Assembly (NCBI GenBank): GCA_964395045.1
Contig: CAYNBE010000065.1
Location: forward strand, 1-15,683
Reading direction: 5' to 3'
From: UBA1413 sp964395045
GTDB taxonomy: Bacteria > Bacteroidota > Bacteroidia > Bacteroidales > Prolixibacteraceae
DNA: 15,683 nucleotides
Shown in pieces: positions 7,722-15,683 of the stretch. The translations under genes and the position numbers were made by a program. The notes under the pieces are model-generated. The model did not search any database, had not been told where the DNA came from, and saw only the letters and a list, made by a program, of their open reading frames with translations. Each line of letters begins with the position of its first letter. The stretch's first letter is position 1.

Positions 7722-9572
7722 ATGGGAACGAACTTTACCCGCAGATCTTTTCTCAATGCCTCTTTATCAGCTGCAGGGGCAATAGCAGTAGGCAATCCGC
7801 TTTTTCAGTGTACGCAAATAAAAAGAACATCTTCCGGAAGCACAGGAAAAAAGCAATTATTTGCAACGACCGATTATTTCGACAATGTTCTCATCAACCA
7901 CCAGGGAAGCCGCTATGGTGCGCCTGTTCCGCGTGATGATGACTATTATGAAAATAACCGCTGCTTTATGGACCGGAAGCAGTTGGACGAACTGCACAAA
8001 TTTCTGGCTTCAATAGGGGTGACACGCCACCAATGGATTTTCGATATTATCTGGACTTTTTATGAAGAGTATCCGCACGGGTTTGATTTGTTGAAGGAAG
8101 CAGCTGCTTCGGCCCACCGGTACGGAATCGAATTTTATGCGGTGATCAAACCTTTTGAAGGCGGTGTTTTCGGAAATATTTTACCTCACACCATGCCTTG
8201 TCCGGATGGAGTTGCCATTCGCGACTTGCGTGGCATTTTCCCGATGCCCCGTCCCTTTTTGGCCAACAACCCGACGTTATGCCTGAAACGCAAAACAGGG
8301 TCATATAAATATTCCGGGCCGGTTTCTGCAATTCGCCTGGTAAAAAGCGACAACCGCCCGACACGGGTAAAAGCAGAACATCTTTCCATCCTGACAAGCC
8401 CAACGAACAACCGGTTTATTCCGTATAAAGGACCGGTTTCGTTCCGCGAAACCATTGAACCCCGTTACCGTTTTCCGTATTGGCGACAATCCCGTATTTT
8501 TCATTTCGAAAACCTGGAGATTCCCCTCGACCATAAATACATTTTAATTCGCTGCTCTCTGGCCGGTGAAAATTCCGACTTCAGTAACGAAAAAGGAACG
8601 ATTATTGAGCTGATCGGACACGACGGGGAAATTATACCGAATACACTCAGTACCGGCCCTGTCAGCCTTGACAAACATGCCGATTTTTATCAGTCGAAAC
8701 TGCAAAAACAGCTGATCCGTTATCTTAAAGTGCCTGAAATTCAGGAAGAAATAAACGATCCACAAAAAATGCAGGAGCATTATCGCGATTATTATAGTTT
8801 TGGCGAATACAATCCCGCCGACTGGATCAGTCTGGACAAGGAAGGTGCTATTGCCGTGGCTTGCGGAAAACCGGAATATCAACTGGGAATCCTGAGTCCC
8901 GTTTATCCTGAAGTCCGGGCACACTGGCTCGAACTGGTTCGTTTTTGCCTCGACCGCGATGTGGACGGGATCAACTTACGTATTTCAAACCATACGTTTT
9001 CTACCGAATCATGGGAATATGGATTTAACGAACCGGTGTTGGAAGCAACCGGGGGAAAAACCGATTACCATTCGGTAAGCCGGGTAAATGGCAATGCATA
9101 TACCGCCTTTCTGGAAGAAGTCCGCAAACTGGTAAAAGGGCGGAAAAAACCGCTGGCAATCCATTTGGAAACGAATTTGCTGATCCCCGACGACCGTGGC
9201 AAAATAAGTTCATACCCTTATAATTTTGAATGGCAGTGGGAAAAATGGGTAAAGGAAATCGGCGACGAGTTTGAAATTCGCGGGGTATTTCAGGTTCGCC
9301 CGTGGAACCTGCAAAAATCAATTGATTCATTTAGCGCAGCAACCAGAGCTGTTGGCAAACCGTTGTATTTGCAGGGCGATTTTCATGGGATGGCATTTGA
9401 AGGGCCGTTTGACAGTATCAAAGCAGAAACCGGTATCGTAACCAGTCATCCGGGTCTGGACGGCTATGTTTTTTACGAAACGGCCAACATCACCCGGATC
9501 AACGACGAAAGCCGGGTGGAAGGAAGCCCGGAAGCCGCCGGATTATTAAAGCAATTTTCTGGAAAACAATAA
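7722..9572 (+). CDS. Tat-exported TIM-barrel putative glycoside hydrolase with inserted beta domain
   Basis: The frame is open from a TTG at 7695, but the ATG at 7722 is the better start: it places the twin-arginine motif TRRSFL (R7-R8) at the very N-terminus, followed by the hydrophobic NASLSAAGAIAVG. The product is 616 residues. I do not recognise a named family. The layout resembles uncharacterised GHL10-type barrels: strand-helix units to ~residue 150 (HQWIFDIIW; YGIEFYAVIKPFEGG), then a beta-rich insert of ~150 residues (about 190-340), then return to the barrel with VDGINLRISNHTFS, LAIHLETNLLIPDD, IRGVFQVRPW and YLQGDFHG. Acidic residues at these strand ends could be catalytic, but I cannot choose between them. 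Tat export suggests folding or cofactor binding in the cytoplasm, or ancestry of this fold class. It lies 12 bases before the GDPD gene, so the two are likely cotranscribed. Confidence 0.55.
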   Translation: MGTNFTRRSFLNASLSAAGAIAVGNPLFQCTQIKRTSSGSTGKKQLFATTDYFDNVLINHQGSRYGAPVPRDDDYYENNRCFMDRKQLDELHKFLASIGVTRHQWIFDIIWTFYEEYPHGFDLLKEAAASAHRYGIEFYAVIKPFEGGVFGNILPHTMPCPDGVAIRDLRGIFPMPRPFLANNPTLCLKRKTGSYKYSGPVSAIRLVKSDNRPTRVKAEHLSILTSPTNNRFIPYKGPVSFRETIEPRYRFPYWRQSRIFHFENLEIPLDHKYILIRCSLAGENSDFSNEKGTIIELIGHDGEIIPNTLSTGPVSLDKHADFYQSKLQKQLIRYLKVPEIQEEINDPQKMQEHYRDYYSFGEYNPADWISLDKEGAIAVACGKPEYQLGILSPVYPEVRAHWLELVRFCLDRDVDGINLRISNHTFSTESWEYGFNEPVLEATGGKTDYHSVSRVNGNAYTAFLEEVRKLVKGRKKPLAIHLETNLLIPDDRGKISSYPYNFEWQWEKWVKEIGDEFEIRGVFQVRPWNLQKSIDSFSAATRAVGKPLYLQGDFHGMAFEGPFDSIKAETGIVTSHPGLDGYVFYETANITRINDESRVEGSPEAAGLLKQFSGKQ

Positions 9573-9584
9573 AAATCAGTCGGA

Positions 9585-10436
9585 ATGAAAATTAAAACAC
9601 AAACCACATTCCTATTCTTCTTTTTCATTTTTTACGGGTGTCAGGCAACAAAAAAAGCAGAGTTGGTTTTTGATCTTCCCGAACGTGGCTTGTGCGCTCA
9701 TCGCGGGGCAATGGAAACCCACCCCGAGAATACCATTCCGGCATTCCGTGCCGCTGTGGAAGCCGGCGCCCACATGATAGAGTTCGACGCGTGGCTTACC
9801 AAAGACAACCAAATGGTGGTGATCCACGATTCAAAAGTGGATCGCACTACCAACGGAAAAGGGAAAGTGTCGGAACTGACTTTTGATGAAATCAGAAAAC
9901 TGGATGCCGGAAGCTGGAAAGCTCCGGAATTTACGGGACTGCAAGTTCCAACTCCGGAAGAAGGGTTGAACGAAATGCCGCACAATGTGTGGATCAATAT
10001 CCACATCAAGGGAGAAGGCGAGCTGCCGGTGATGCTTGCCCGGCTAGTTGAAGCGCAGGGCCGGCTGTACCAGACTTTTCTGGCTTGCAGCGCAGAAGCT
10101 GCCCGTCTGGCAAAAGAAGCCGTTCCCGGAATAAAAATCTGTAATATGGAGCGATCGGGATCGGCTGAAGAATATGTTGCTGCGACCATCAACGCCCGTA
10201 CCGATTTTATTCAGCTTCTCAAAAAATCGGATTATACCGATTTTACCGGAAGTGTCAAACAATTGAAAGAAAATGGCATCAGAATAAATTATTACGGAAC
10301 GGATTCGCCTGAAGAATTAAAAATGTTGTTTGAAGCCGGTGTCGATTTTCCATTGGTGAACAACATTGTTCAAACAATTGATGCGGTACGTGAGCTGGGC
10401 ATTGAGCCACTAAAACCGGTATACCTGGCAAAATAA
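9585..10436 (+). CDS. Glycerophosphodiester phosphodiesterase family lipoprotein
   Basis: A 283-residue protein with a lipobox-like FYGC (C19) and a complete GDPD domain: H39-R-G, PENTIPAF, E66-F-D68 in an EFDAWLTKD strand, and H81 in VVIHD. H39 and H81 match the catalytic histidine pair, and E66 and D68 two of the metal ligands. GDPD enzymes split glycerophosphodiesters into glycerol-3-phosphate and an alcohol. A notable change is in the later 'EIK' motif: this protein has NIHIK with H140 where other members have Glu, the third metal ligand in known structures. The enzyme may use a different metal, or a different diester such as a glycan-linked glycerophosphate. Its position among glycan-cleaving enzymes and its export point away from simple phospholipid salvage in the cytoplasm. 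Family assignment is firm; the substrate is not. Confidence 0.93.
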   Translation: MKIKTQTTFLFFFFIFYGCQATKKAELVFDLPERGLCAHRGAMETHPENTIPAFRAAVEAGAHMIEFDAWLTKDNQMVVIHDSKVDRTTNGKGKVSELTFDEIRKLDAGSWKAPEFTGLQVPTPEEGLNEMPHNVWINIHIKGEGELPVMLARLVEAQGRLYQTFLACSAEAARLAKEAVPGIKICNMERSGSAEEYVAATINARTDFIQLLKKSDYTDFTGSVKQLKENGIRINYYGTDSPEELKMLFEAGVDFPLVNNIVQTIDAVRELGIEPLKPVYLAK

Positions 10437-10458
10437 TATTCATAAAACAAATCATACC

Positions 10459-11685
10459 ATGAGAAAAACAATACTGTTTTTGGCTCTACTTTGCGGGGTT
10501 TCACTGTCGGGGTTAAGCCAGCTTAAAGTTGGCGATCAACTTCCGCTTTGGAAAGAAGGTTATCTTGACATCCATCACATCAATACGGGCAAAGGCGAGT
10601 GTGCATTTCTTATGTTGCCCGATGGTACCACAATGTTGGTCGATGCCGGGGCAACCGCCCGCCCCAAACCCCGCGTTACCGCCCCGAAACCGGATGGCAG
10701 CCGCACCCCCGGAGAATGGATTTCAAGGTACATACAGCATTTTCTGCAAAACAGGACTGAAAAAAAACTGGATTACATCCTACTGACCCATTTTCACGAT
10801 GACCATATCGGTGAAACTTATTCGGGACTGAAAACATCTGAAACCGGAAATTTTATTTTATCAGGGGTGACCGAAGTCGGGGAAACCATTCCGTTTGATA
10901 AAATTGTGGACCGCAACTGGCCCTCTTACGATTATCCAAAACCTTTAGGGACTGGTTATATCGATAATTACATCCGCTTTGTAAAGTGGAATGTCGAACA
11001 TAAAGGGGTTCAGGCTGAACAGTTCAGGGTAGGTGCAAACGATCAGTTTTCGCTGGTCCATCATCCTGAGAAATACCCGGAATTTGAAATCCGGAACCTG
11101 GCTTCCAACGGGCAGGTCTGGACAGGAGTGGGGAATAATGTACGGAATCACTTTCCCCCCCTCGCATCGCTTCCCGAAAACCAATATCCCGGAGAAAATG
11201 CCTGCAGCAACGCTTTTCGCTTGTCATACGGAAAATTCGATTACTTCAATGGTGGTGACCTGACTACCGGGGCACCGGGTTCGTGGCAGGATATTGAAAC
11301 ACCTGTTGGACTGGTTACCGGCCCGGTTGATGTCTGCATAGCGAATCATCATGCATACTACGATGCGATGGGCGCCCTGTTTATGCAGGCTGTCCGTCCG
11401 CGAGTACATATTATCCAGGTGTGGGCGCCCAGTCACCCATCGCCTTCAGTATTGGCGCGTATGATGTCGAATTGGACCTATCCCGGCCCCCGTGACGTTT
11501 TTGCCACCAACACCATGGAAGAAACCCGCGTGGTCTCTGGCCGGATGGATGACCTGAAAAGCCAACAGGGACATATTGTGGTACGGGTCAGTCAGGGTGG
11601 GGATAATTACATGATTTACATTTTAGATGACTCGGCGGAAAATTTCAAGGTAACGGGCATTCATGGGCCATACCACTGCGAGTAA
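10459..11685 (+). CDS. Secreted metallo-beta-lactamase-fold hydrolase, ComEC-like
   Basis: A 408-residue protein with a Sec signal peptide (cleavage near SGLS-Q). The metallo-beta-lactamase fold is shown by LDIHHINTGKGECAFLMLPDG and MLVDAGA, then the metal-binding T-H111-F-H113-D-D115-H116, then FNGGD267LTTG as the bridging Asp and ANHH (H297/H298) as the last His ligand. The opening and the GGD strand are closest in style to the soluble domain of ComEC/Rec2, but the transmembrane competence domain of ComEC is absent. Related free-standing proteins are common in Bacteroidetes and mostly uncharacterised; possible substrates include phosphodiesters and other esters. The gene starts 22 bases after the GDPD stop, so both are probably on one transcript. 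All expected metal ligands are present, so activity is likely, but I cannot name the reaction. Confidence 0.85.
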   Translation: MRKTILFLALLCGVSLSGLSQLKVGDQLPLWKEGYLDIHHINTGKGECAFLMLPDGTTMLVDAGATARPKPRVTAPKPDGSRTPGEWISRYIQHFLQNRTEKKLDYILLTHFHDDHIGETYSGLKTSETGNFILSGVTEVGETIPFDKIVDRNWPSYDYPKPLGTGYIDNYIRFVKWNVEHKGVQAEQFRVGANDQFSLVHHPEKYPEFEIRNLASNGQVWTGVGNNVRNHFPPLASLPENQYPGENACSNAFRLSYGKFDYFNGGDLTTGAPGSWQDIETPVGLVTGPVDVCIANHHAYYDAMGALFMQAVRPRVHIIQVWAPSHPSPSVLARMMSNWTYPGPRDVFATNTMEETRVVSGRMDDLKSQQGHIVVRVSQGGDNYMIYILDDSAENFKVTGIHGPYHCE

Positions 11686-11703
11686 GAGATTTACGAATTA
11701 ATT

Positions 11704-11720
11704 ATTGACCATTGACGATT
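11704..11720. repeat. Short ATTGAC heptamer tandem
   Basis: In the 83-base gap before GH92 no. 2, ATTGACC is followed directly by ATTGACG and then ATT, giving two and a half copies of a 7-base unit. Longer runs of ATTGAC-type heptamers occur between genes in many Bacteroidetes genomes. Here the run is very short, so chance is possible. Confidence 0.35.
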
Positions 11721-11768
11721 TAGGGACTTCCTCATTCACTATAATGTCAATTACAAAACCAACCAACT

Positions 11769-13988
11769 ATGACAAAGAAAATAGTACAAATGAGCTTGCT
11801 GGCTTTTCTGGCCGGAGCTGTTTCCTGTTCAAAAAGCACTCAAAAACCGGATTTTGACCCGCTGAAATATGTCAATCCGTTCATCTGTACCGAAGGCGAC
11901 AACGGGCAGTTGTACCCCGGGGCAAGTTATCCGTTCGGGCTGGTGCAATTGTCACCCGAGACCGAAGGCGATTCGCATGTCGGGTATTATTACGAAGACG
12001 AAATCATCGAAGGGTTTTCACATCTGCGTATTCCCGGAGGCGGCTCGCAGGGCAAAGGCGGCGGCCTGCTCATTAAACCGGGAATTGGAAAGTTCACGCC
12101 TAAAATCGATGAGTTTCGCGAGAAATACGTCAAATCGGAGGAAGAAGCAACCGCTGGGTATTACAAACTGGTGCTTGAATCTGGTGTGAAAGCCGAACTA
12201 ACGGTTTCCGAACGTGTGGGTTTTCACCGTTACACATTTCCTGAAGAAAAGAAGAACGACCGCTATGTTGTAGTGGATTTATCGCACAGCTACGTGGGAA
12301 TGCTCGATGCCAGTCTGAACATGAAAAACGACCGAGAAATAACCGGGATGATCAAATCGCTCCATAACCGGGGCGGCGGCTATCATCAATTGTATTTCGC
12401 CATTGTGGCAGATGTTCCGTTTGAGTCGTTTACCAGTTGGAAGGGGGAAGAGAACGGAAATCAGCCGGTCCGCGCAGGAAACGATATTGGTGTCTGGCTG
12501 AATTTTTCAGGAAATGAAAAAAATACGGTTCAACTGAAAGTGGGTTTGTCGCCCGTGAGCGAAGAACTGGCTCTATTGCATGCCACTACCGAGATTGACC
12601 ACTGGGATTTCGACAAAGCCAGGGAAAAAACGATTTCTGTCTGGCGCGAAAAATTGTCTAAAATCGAGATAAATGGCGGTTCCGAAGAATTTAAGACTAT
12701 TTTTTACACCCATTTGTACCACTCGTATTTGGTACCCAACAATGCCACTTCAATAACCGGACTTTACCGTGCGGCCAATCAGCCTGCTTCATTGTACGAC
12801 ACCAAACAAACGGCCCCCGATTTTACTTACTACTCTACATGGAGCCTGTGGGACGATTTTCGCAAGTATTCACTGGTTTCTCTCATGGAACCGCAGATTG
12901 CAAAAAACATCGCCCGTTCGCTGGTCGACCATTATAAACACCGGCAAGGCGGTGACCGTCAATACTGGCCAACGCCCAATATCCGCATGGAGTTTGCCGG
13001 TTCGGTCATTATGGATGCGTGGAACAAAGGTTTAGGCGATTTCGATGCTGAAATTGCCTTTCGAGGAATGAAAGAAGATTTTGAAAAAGGCGGCGTCAAC
13101 AACCTGAGCGACCAGTTGGAAAGCGACTACCACGCTTATTTTGCCCTCGAAATGGCCAAAGCCCTGGGAAAAAATGACGAGGCCAAAACCCTGAAAGAAG
13201 CCGCTCTTCGGTACAAAAAATTGTGGTGCGCCGAACAAAAAGACAATCAGGGAAATGTGCGTGGATTTTTTACTCCTGAAGGAAAACCGGTTGACGACGT
13301 TGAAGTGATTGACAAATATACATACGAAGGCAACCTCTGGCATTACCGCTGGTTTGTGTTGCACGATGTGGATGGCTTTATTGAACTGGCTGGGGGAAAA
13401 GAAAAAGTGGCCGACGACCTGGAATATTTCTTTGAAAACAACTTTTACATGGCTTTGAACGAACCCGATGTTCAGGCGCCCTTCCTGTTTAATTTTCTGG
13501 GGAAACCATACCTGACACAAAAATGGGTGCGGACCTTTACGACCAAAGAGGTTGTCCAGTTGTATCACAACCATGGGCCGTTCGACAAACCGGTGGTCGA
13601 CCGCATATACCGCGCCGACCCGAGAGGGTACATCGAATCGATGGACGACGATGCCGGGGCAATGGCATCATGGTTTGTGATGAGCGCCATGGGGCTGTTC
13701 CCATACGACCCCGTGCAACCGGTCTACCTGATTGGTTCTCCCATTTTCCCAGAATTGACCCTTCATTTCGACAATGGGAAAAGTTTCACCATCGTTGCCA
13801 ATAATGTGAGCGAGGACAACTTTTATATCCAGTCGGCCAAACTGAACGGCAAATCATTTGATGAACCGTGGATCAACTACCAGACACTGATGGCGGGCGG
13901 GACACTGGAATTTGAAATGGGGAGCCAGCCTAACAAAGAATGGGGGAACAATCCAGCCAACCGGCCTCCTTCGGTAAGTAACGATTAA
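11769..13988 (+). CDS. GH92 exo-alpha-mannosidase lipoprotein (no. 2)
   Basis: A 739-residue GH92 protein with a lipobox AVSC (C20) followed by SKSTQK, which lacks an acidic surface-export signal, so the periplasmic side of the outer membrane is favoured. Family signatures run in order: YVNPFICTEGDNGQLYPGAS and PFGLVQLSPET (residues ~35-65), GFSHLRIPGGGSQGKGG, then the (alpha/alpha)6 domain with YTYEGNLWHYRW holding E520 as the likely acid, and D626-D-D628-A-G just before MASWFVMSAMGLFPYDP, where the base lies. The C-terminal strands (FTIVANNVSEDNFYIQSAKLNG) closely match those of GH92 no. 1, but the sugar-facing loops differ. The two probably attack different alpha-mannosidic linkages or act in sequence. 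The gene precedes the last gene of the window by 10 bases. By eye its codons are richer in G and C than those of the lyase gene. Confidence 0.95.
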   Translation: MTKKIVQMSLLAFLAGAVSCSKSTQKPDFDPLKYVNPFICTEGDNGQLYPGASYPFGLVQLSPETEGDSHVGYYYEDEIIEGFSHLRIPGGGSQGKGGGLLIKPGIGKFTPKIDEFREKYVKSEEEATAGYYKLVLESGVKAELTVSERVGFHRYTFPEEKKNDRYVVVDLSHSYVGMLDASLNMKNDREITGMIKSLHNRGGGYHQLYFAIVADVPFESFTSWKGEENGNQPVRAGNDIGVWLNFSGNEKNTVQLKVGLSPVSEELALLHATTEIDHWDFDKAREKTISVWREKLSKIEINGGSEEFKTIFYTHLYHSYLVPNNATSITGLYRAANQPASLYDTKQTAPDFTYYSTWSLWDDFRKYSLVSLMEPQIAKNIARSLVDHYKHRQGGDRQYWPTPNIRMEFAGSVIMDAWNKGLGDFDAEIAFRGMKEDFEKGGVNNLSDQLESDYHAYFALEMAKALGKNDEAKTLKEAALRYKKLWCAEQKDNQGNVRGFFTPEGKPVDDVEVIDKYTYEGNLWHYRWFVLHDVDGFIELAGGKEKVADDLEYFFENNFYMALNEPDVQAPFLFNFLGKPYLTQKWVRTFTTKEVVQLYHNHGPFDKPVVDRIYRADPRGYIESMDDDAGAMASWFVMSAMGLFPYDPVQPVYLIGSPIFPELTLHFDNGKSFTIVANNVSEDNFYIQSAKLNGKSFDEPWINYQTLMAGGTLEFEMGSQPNKEWGNNPANRPPSVSND

Positions 13989-13998
13989 TTTCAAAAGG

Positions 13999-15683
13999 AT
14001 GAGTAACAGCAATTTTAGATTATTCAGCCTGATACAATTTGTGACATTGGCTTTGGCTCCGATTTTTGTGATTTTTACAACTGTCTGCCCGGTTTCGGCA
14101 CAAGCAAACTACAGGCAGGTTGCGGAAAAACAGTTCTTTGTCGGAGTTGATAATTCCGGCGATAAATTTCAGGCCGATGAGTTTTTCAATTATCCGGCAA
14201 TGGAGGCCTTGGGCATTGATTTCATCAGCTACAAATACCGCGGCCCAAAAGGTACCATTGAAGAAGAAGCTGCGAAGCTGAAAAAGCTGCTCGACCGTGC
14301 GGAAGAGAAAAATCTGAAAATAATTTTCAACGTAGAGTCGGGGAACTGGAGCCTCGATATATTGAGCGCCGACGGGCACAACTGGTTGAAACAGCCCGGT
14401 GGCCTGCATCAGTTCAGGTTCCCGCCGCAAGTGCTAAAAAGCATTTATCAATCGCCTGCTTTTTGGGGGGTGTTGTACGATGAATTGGAACATTCGCAAA
14501 TCACCCGCAACCTGACTATTACTTTGCGTAATCCAGGTGTCGAAAGGGTCAGTTTGGCCGAAACTACCGGAATGGACTTTAAATCGGCAGACGAAGCGGT
14601 GAACACCGGAGCCAGATCGTTGGTCGGTTATCACCGGGGATTTGGCAACGGAAAAGTGCTGACCGAACACGTATGGCCGGTACTATTTCACAATTTTGCA
14701 AGGGCCGGAATGGTTCCCGCATATAAACAAATGAAAGAAAACTGGTCGAATGTGTGGGCGGCCTGTGCCATGGGCGCCTGCCTTCAATACAATCAGGAGT
14801 TATGGGCTTGCCTCGATTTTTGGAACCACAATACTTATCCTGGTCACAGCGCTGAGGAGTTGAAGGGAAACCTGCTGTTTGCTTATTGGTGCGGGGCCGA
14901 CAAGGCGTATATCGAGAATGTTGGCAGTCTTTATTCGCTGGACGAGAAACAGAATGTAAAGCTGGGAGAAAGAGGAGAAGTATTCAGAACTTTTGTGAAG
15001 GAATACATCCCGTTGAACCCGCGCCCATACTCATTCCGCGATTTTGAACCACAAATTGCCATCATCCGTTTCGACGACACGGCCTGGGGACAGGGGAAAA
15101 ATGTTTTTTGCAGCGTTCAGGAAGGCAGCCAGACCGTTTACCTGTACTGGAAAGACTGGCTGTTCGGCGCCTACGACCTCAATACAAGCCCCGAATCGGA
15201 AGAGTGGATAAAAGCCTGGCATACCATTACCCACGGAATGGTGAAAAAGGAAAGCCTCTCGTGGAATGCAGGAAACTATTACAAGGGAATGCCTCACCGT
15301 TCTTTTGCACCTGCCAACTCACCCGTAGTGTTCGACGATTCGGTAACCAAAGAGCATTTAAAAACTGTGAAACTGGCTTTTTTGTGTGGACTGTTTATGA
15401 GTAAACAAACCCTTGCCGATATCAATGAGCTTGTAAAGAAAAAGGGCCTGGTAGTGGTCACATCGGCCCGTTTTGCATCGAAGAAGCTGGTTGCTGGTTA
15501 TTCCGGAGGCACTAAAGAATTCAGGGACGGGAGAGGGAAATGGATCATCACCGATGACATGGCGGGCGATGAACTGAAAAAACGGGTAACTCCCTTCATC
15601 GGCAACGATGATGAAATCGTGTATCTTTTTAAAGGAAACCGGAAAGTAACCATGAAAATATCGCCTGACGGGGATAAACTGGA
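13999..15683 (+). CDS. Secreted putative glycoside hydrolase, 3' end beyond window
   Basis: An ATG at 13999, ten bases after the GH92 stop and preceded by AAAAGG, opens a frame without a stop to the window end (561 residues plus two bases). An N-terminal hydrophobic segment ending VSA-Q is a long signal peptide. The mature protein looks like a TIM barrel: MEALGIDFISYKY, LKIIFNVESGNW, then FWGVLYDELEH with E162 (and E164) where a clan-A acid/base would sit, then CLDFWNHNTYPGH and AYWCGADKAYIENVG late in the barrel. After residue ~340, PQIAIIRFDD and later KKGLVVVTSARFAS suggest a GATase-like alpha/beta domain. This echoes the layout of the 760-residue protein at 670-2952, though the sequences look unrelated outside these points. 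I do not recognise a family. Role as a glycosidase is inference from fold and neighbours. Confidence 0.65.
   Translation, partial: MSNSNFRLFSLIQFVTLALAPIFVIFTTVCPVSAQANYRQVAEKQFFVGVDNSGDKFQADEFFNYPAMEALGIDFISYKYRGPKGTIEEEAAKLKKLLDRAEEKNLKIIFNVESGNWSLDILSADGHNWLKQPGGLHQFRFPPQVLKSIYQSPAFWGVLYDELEHSQITRNLTITLRNPGVERVSLAETTGMDFKSADEAVNTGARSLVGYHRGFGNGKVLTEHVWPVLFHNFARAGMVPAYKQMKENWSNVWAACAMGACLQYNQELWACLDFWNHNTYPGHSAEELKGNLLFAYWCGADKAYIENVGSLYSLDEKQNVKLGERGEVFRTFVKEYIPLNPRPYSFRDFEPQIAIIRFDDTAWGQGKNVFCSVQEGSQTVYLYWKDWLFGAYDLNTSPESEEWIKAWHTITHGMVKKESLSWNAGNYYKGMPHRSFAPANSPVVFDDSVTKEHLKTVKLAFLCGLFMSKQTLADINELVKKKGLVVVTSARFASKKLVAGYSGGTKEFRDGRGKWIITDDMAGDELKKRVTPFIGNDDEIVYLFKGNRKVTMKISPDGDKL

Noticed and set aside
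13032..13574. Open frame of 180 codons on the - strand inside GH92 no. 2
   Set aside because: It is antisense to conserved GH92 sequence and its product is low-complexity and Phe/Val-rich, as expected of a reverse-strand shadow.
1..15683. CRISPR array, tRNA, rRNA, transposase or SusC/SusD genes
   Set aside because: I looked for regular repeats, cloverleaf-like segments, DDE transposase motifs and TonB-dependent receptor or SusD-type frames and found none; the space is filled by the ten genes listed.

Overview
The window looks like part of a carbohydrate-utilisation locus from a Bacteroidota bacterium. The evidence is two GH92 alpha-mannosidases with lipoprotein signals, many other secreted hydrolases, A-rich ribosome-binding regions, and short intergenic palindromes and an ATTGAC-type heptamer repeat of a kind common in that phylum. 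A marine or sediment Marinilabiliales-type lineage is a guess from style only. No SusC/SusD transporter pair, regulator, tRNA or rRNA lies inside the window, so this is probably an internal segment of a larger locus.

All ten genes are on the + strand. In order: the C-terminal end of a DUF4091 (GH123-like) protein (1-315); a truncated secreted N-terminal domain of alpha-L-rhamnosidase (GH78) type (326-673), overlapping by ATGA a 760-aa secreted putative glycosidase of unfamiliar family (670-2952); GH92 lipoprotein no. 1 (2996-5248); a PL5/PF05426-like polysaccharide lyase (5298-6443); a secreted calcineurin-like metallophosphoesterase (6591-7532); a Tat-exported TIM-barrel protein with an inserted beta domain (7722-9572); a GDPD-type glycerophosphodiesterase lipoprotein (9585-10436); a secreted metallo-beta-lactamase-fold hydrolase of ComEC type (10459-11685); GH92 lipoprotein no. 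2 (11769-13988); and a secreted putative glycosidase cut by the window end (13999-15683).

Most gaps are 10-80 bases, consistent with cotranscription. The two larger gaps (147 and 162 bases) flank the metallophosphoesterase gene, and each holds a palindromic intergenic element. Every protein whose N-terminus is visible carries an export signal, so the set should act in the periplasm or outer membrane.

The combination suggests breakdown of a complex alpha-mannose-containing glycan that may also carry uronic acid and phosphate or glycerophosphate groups. The mannosidases are well supported. The substrate, and the idea that the phosphoesterases act on the same molecule, are inference. The most distinctive points are the E-to-H change in the GDPD metal-site motif, the His-to-Trp change in the lyase active-site motif, the three glycosidase-like proteins of unfamiliar type, and the gene remnant joined exactly to the start of its neighbour.
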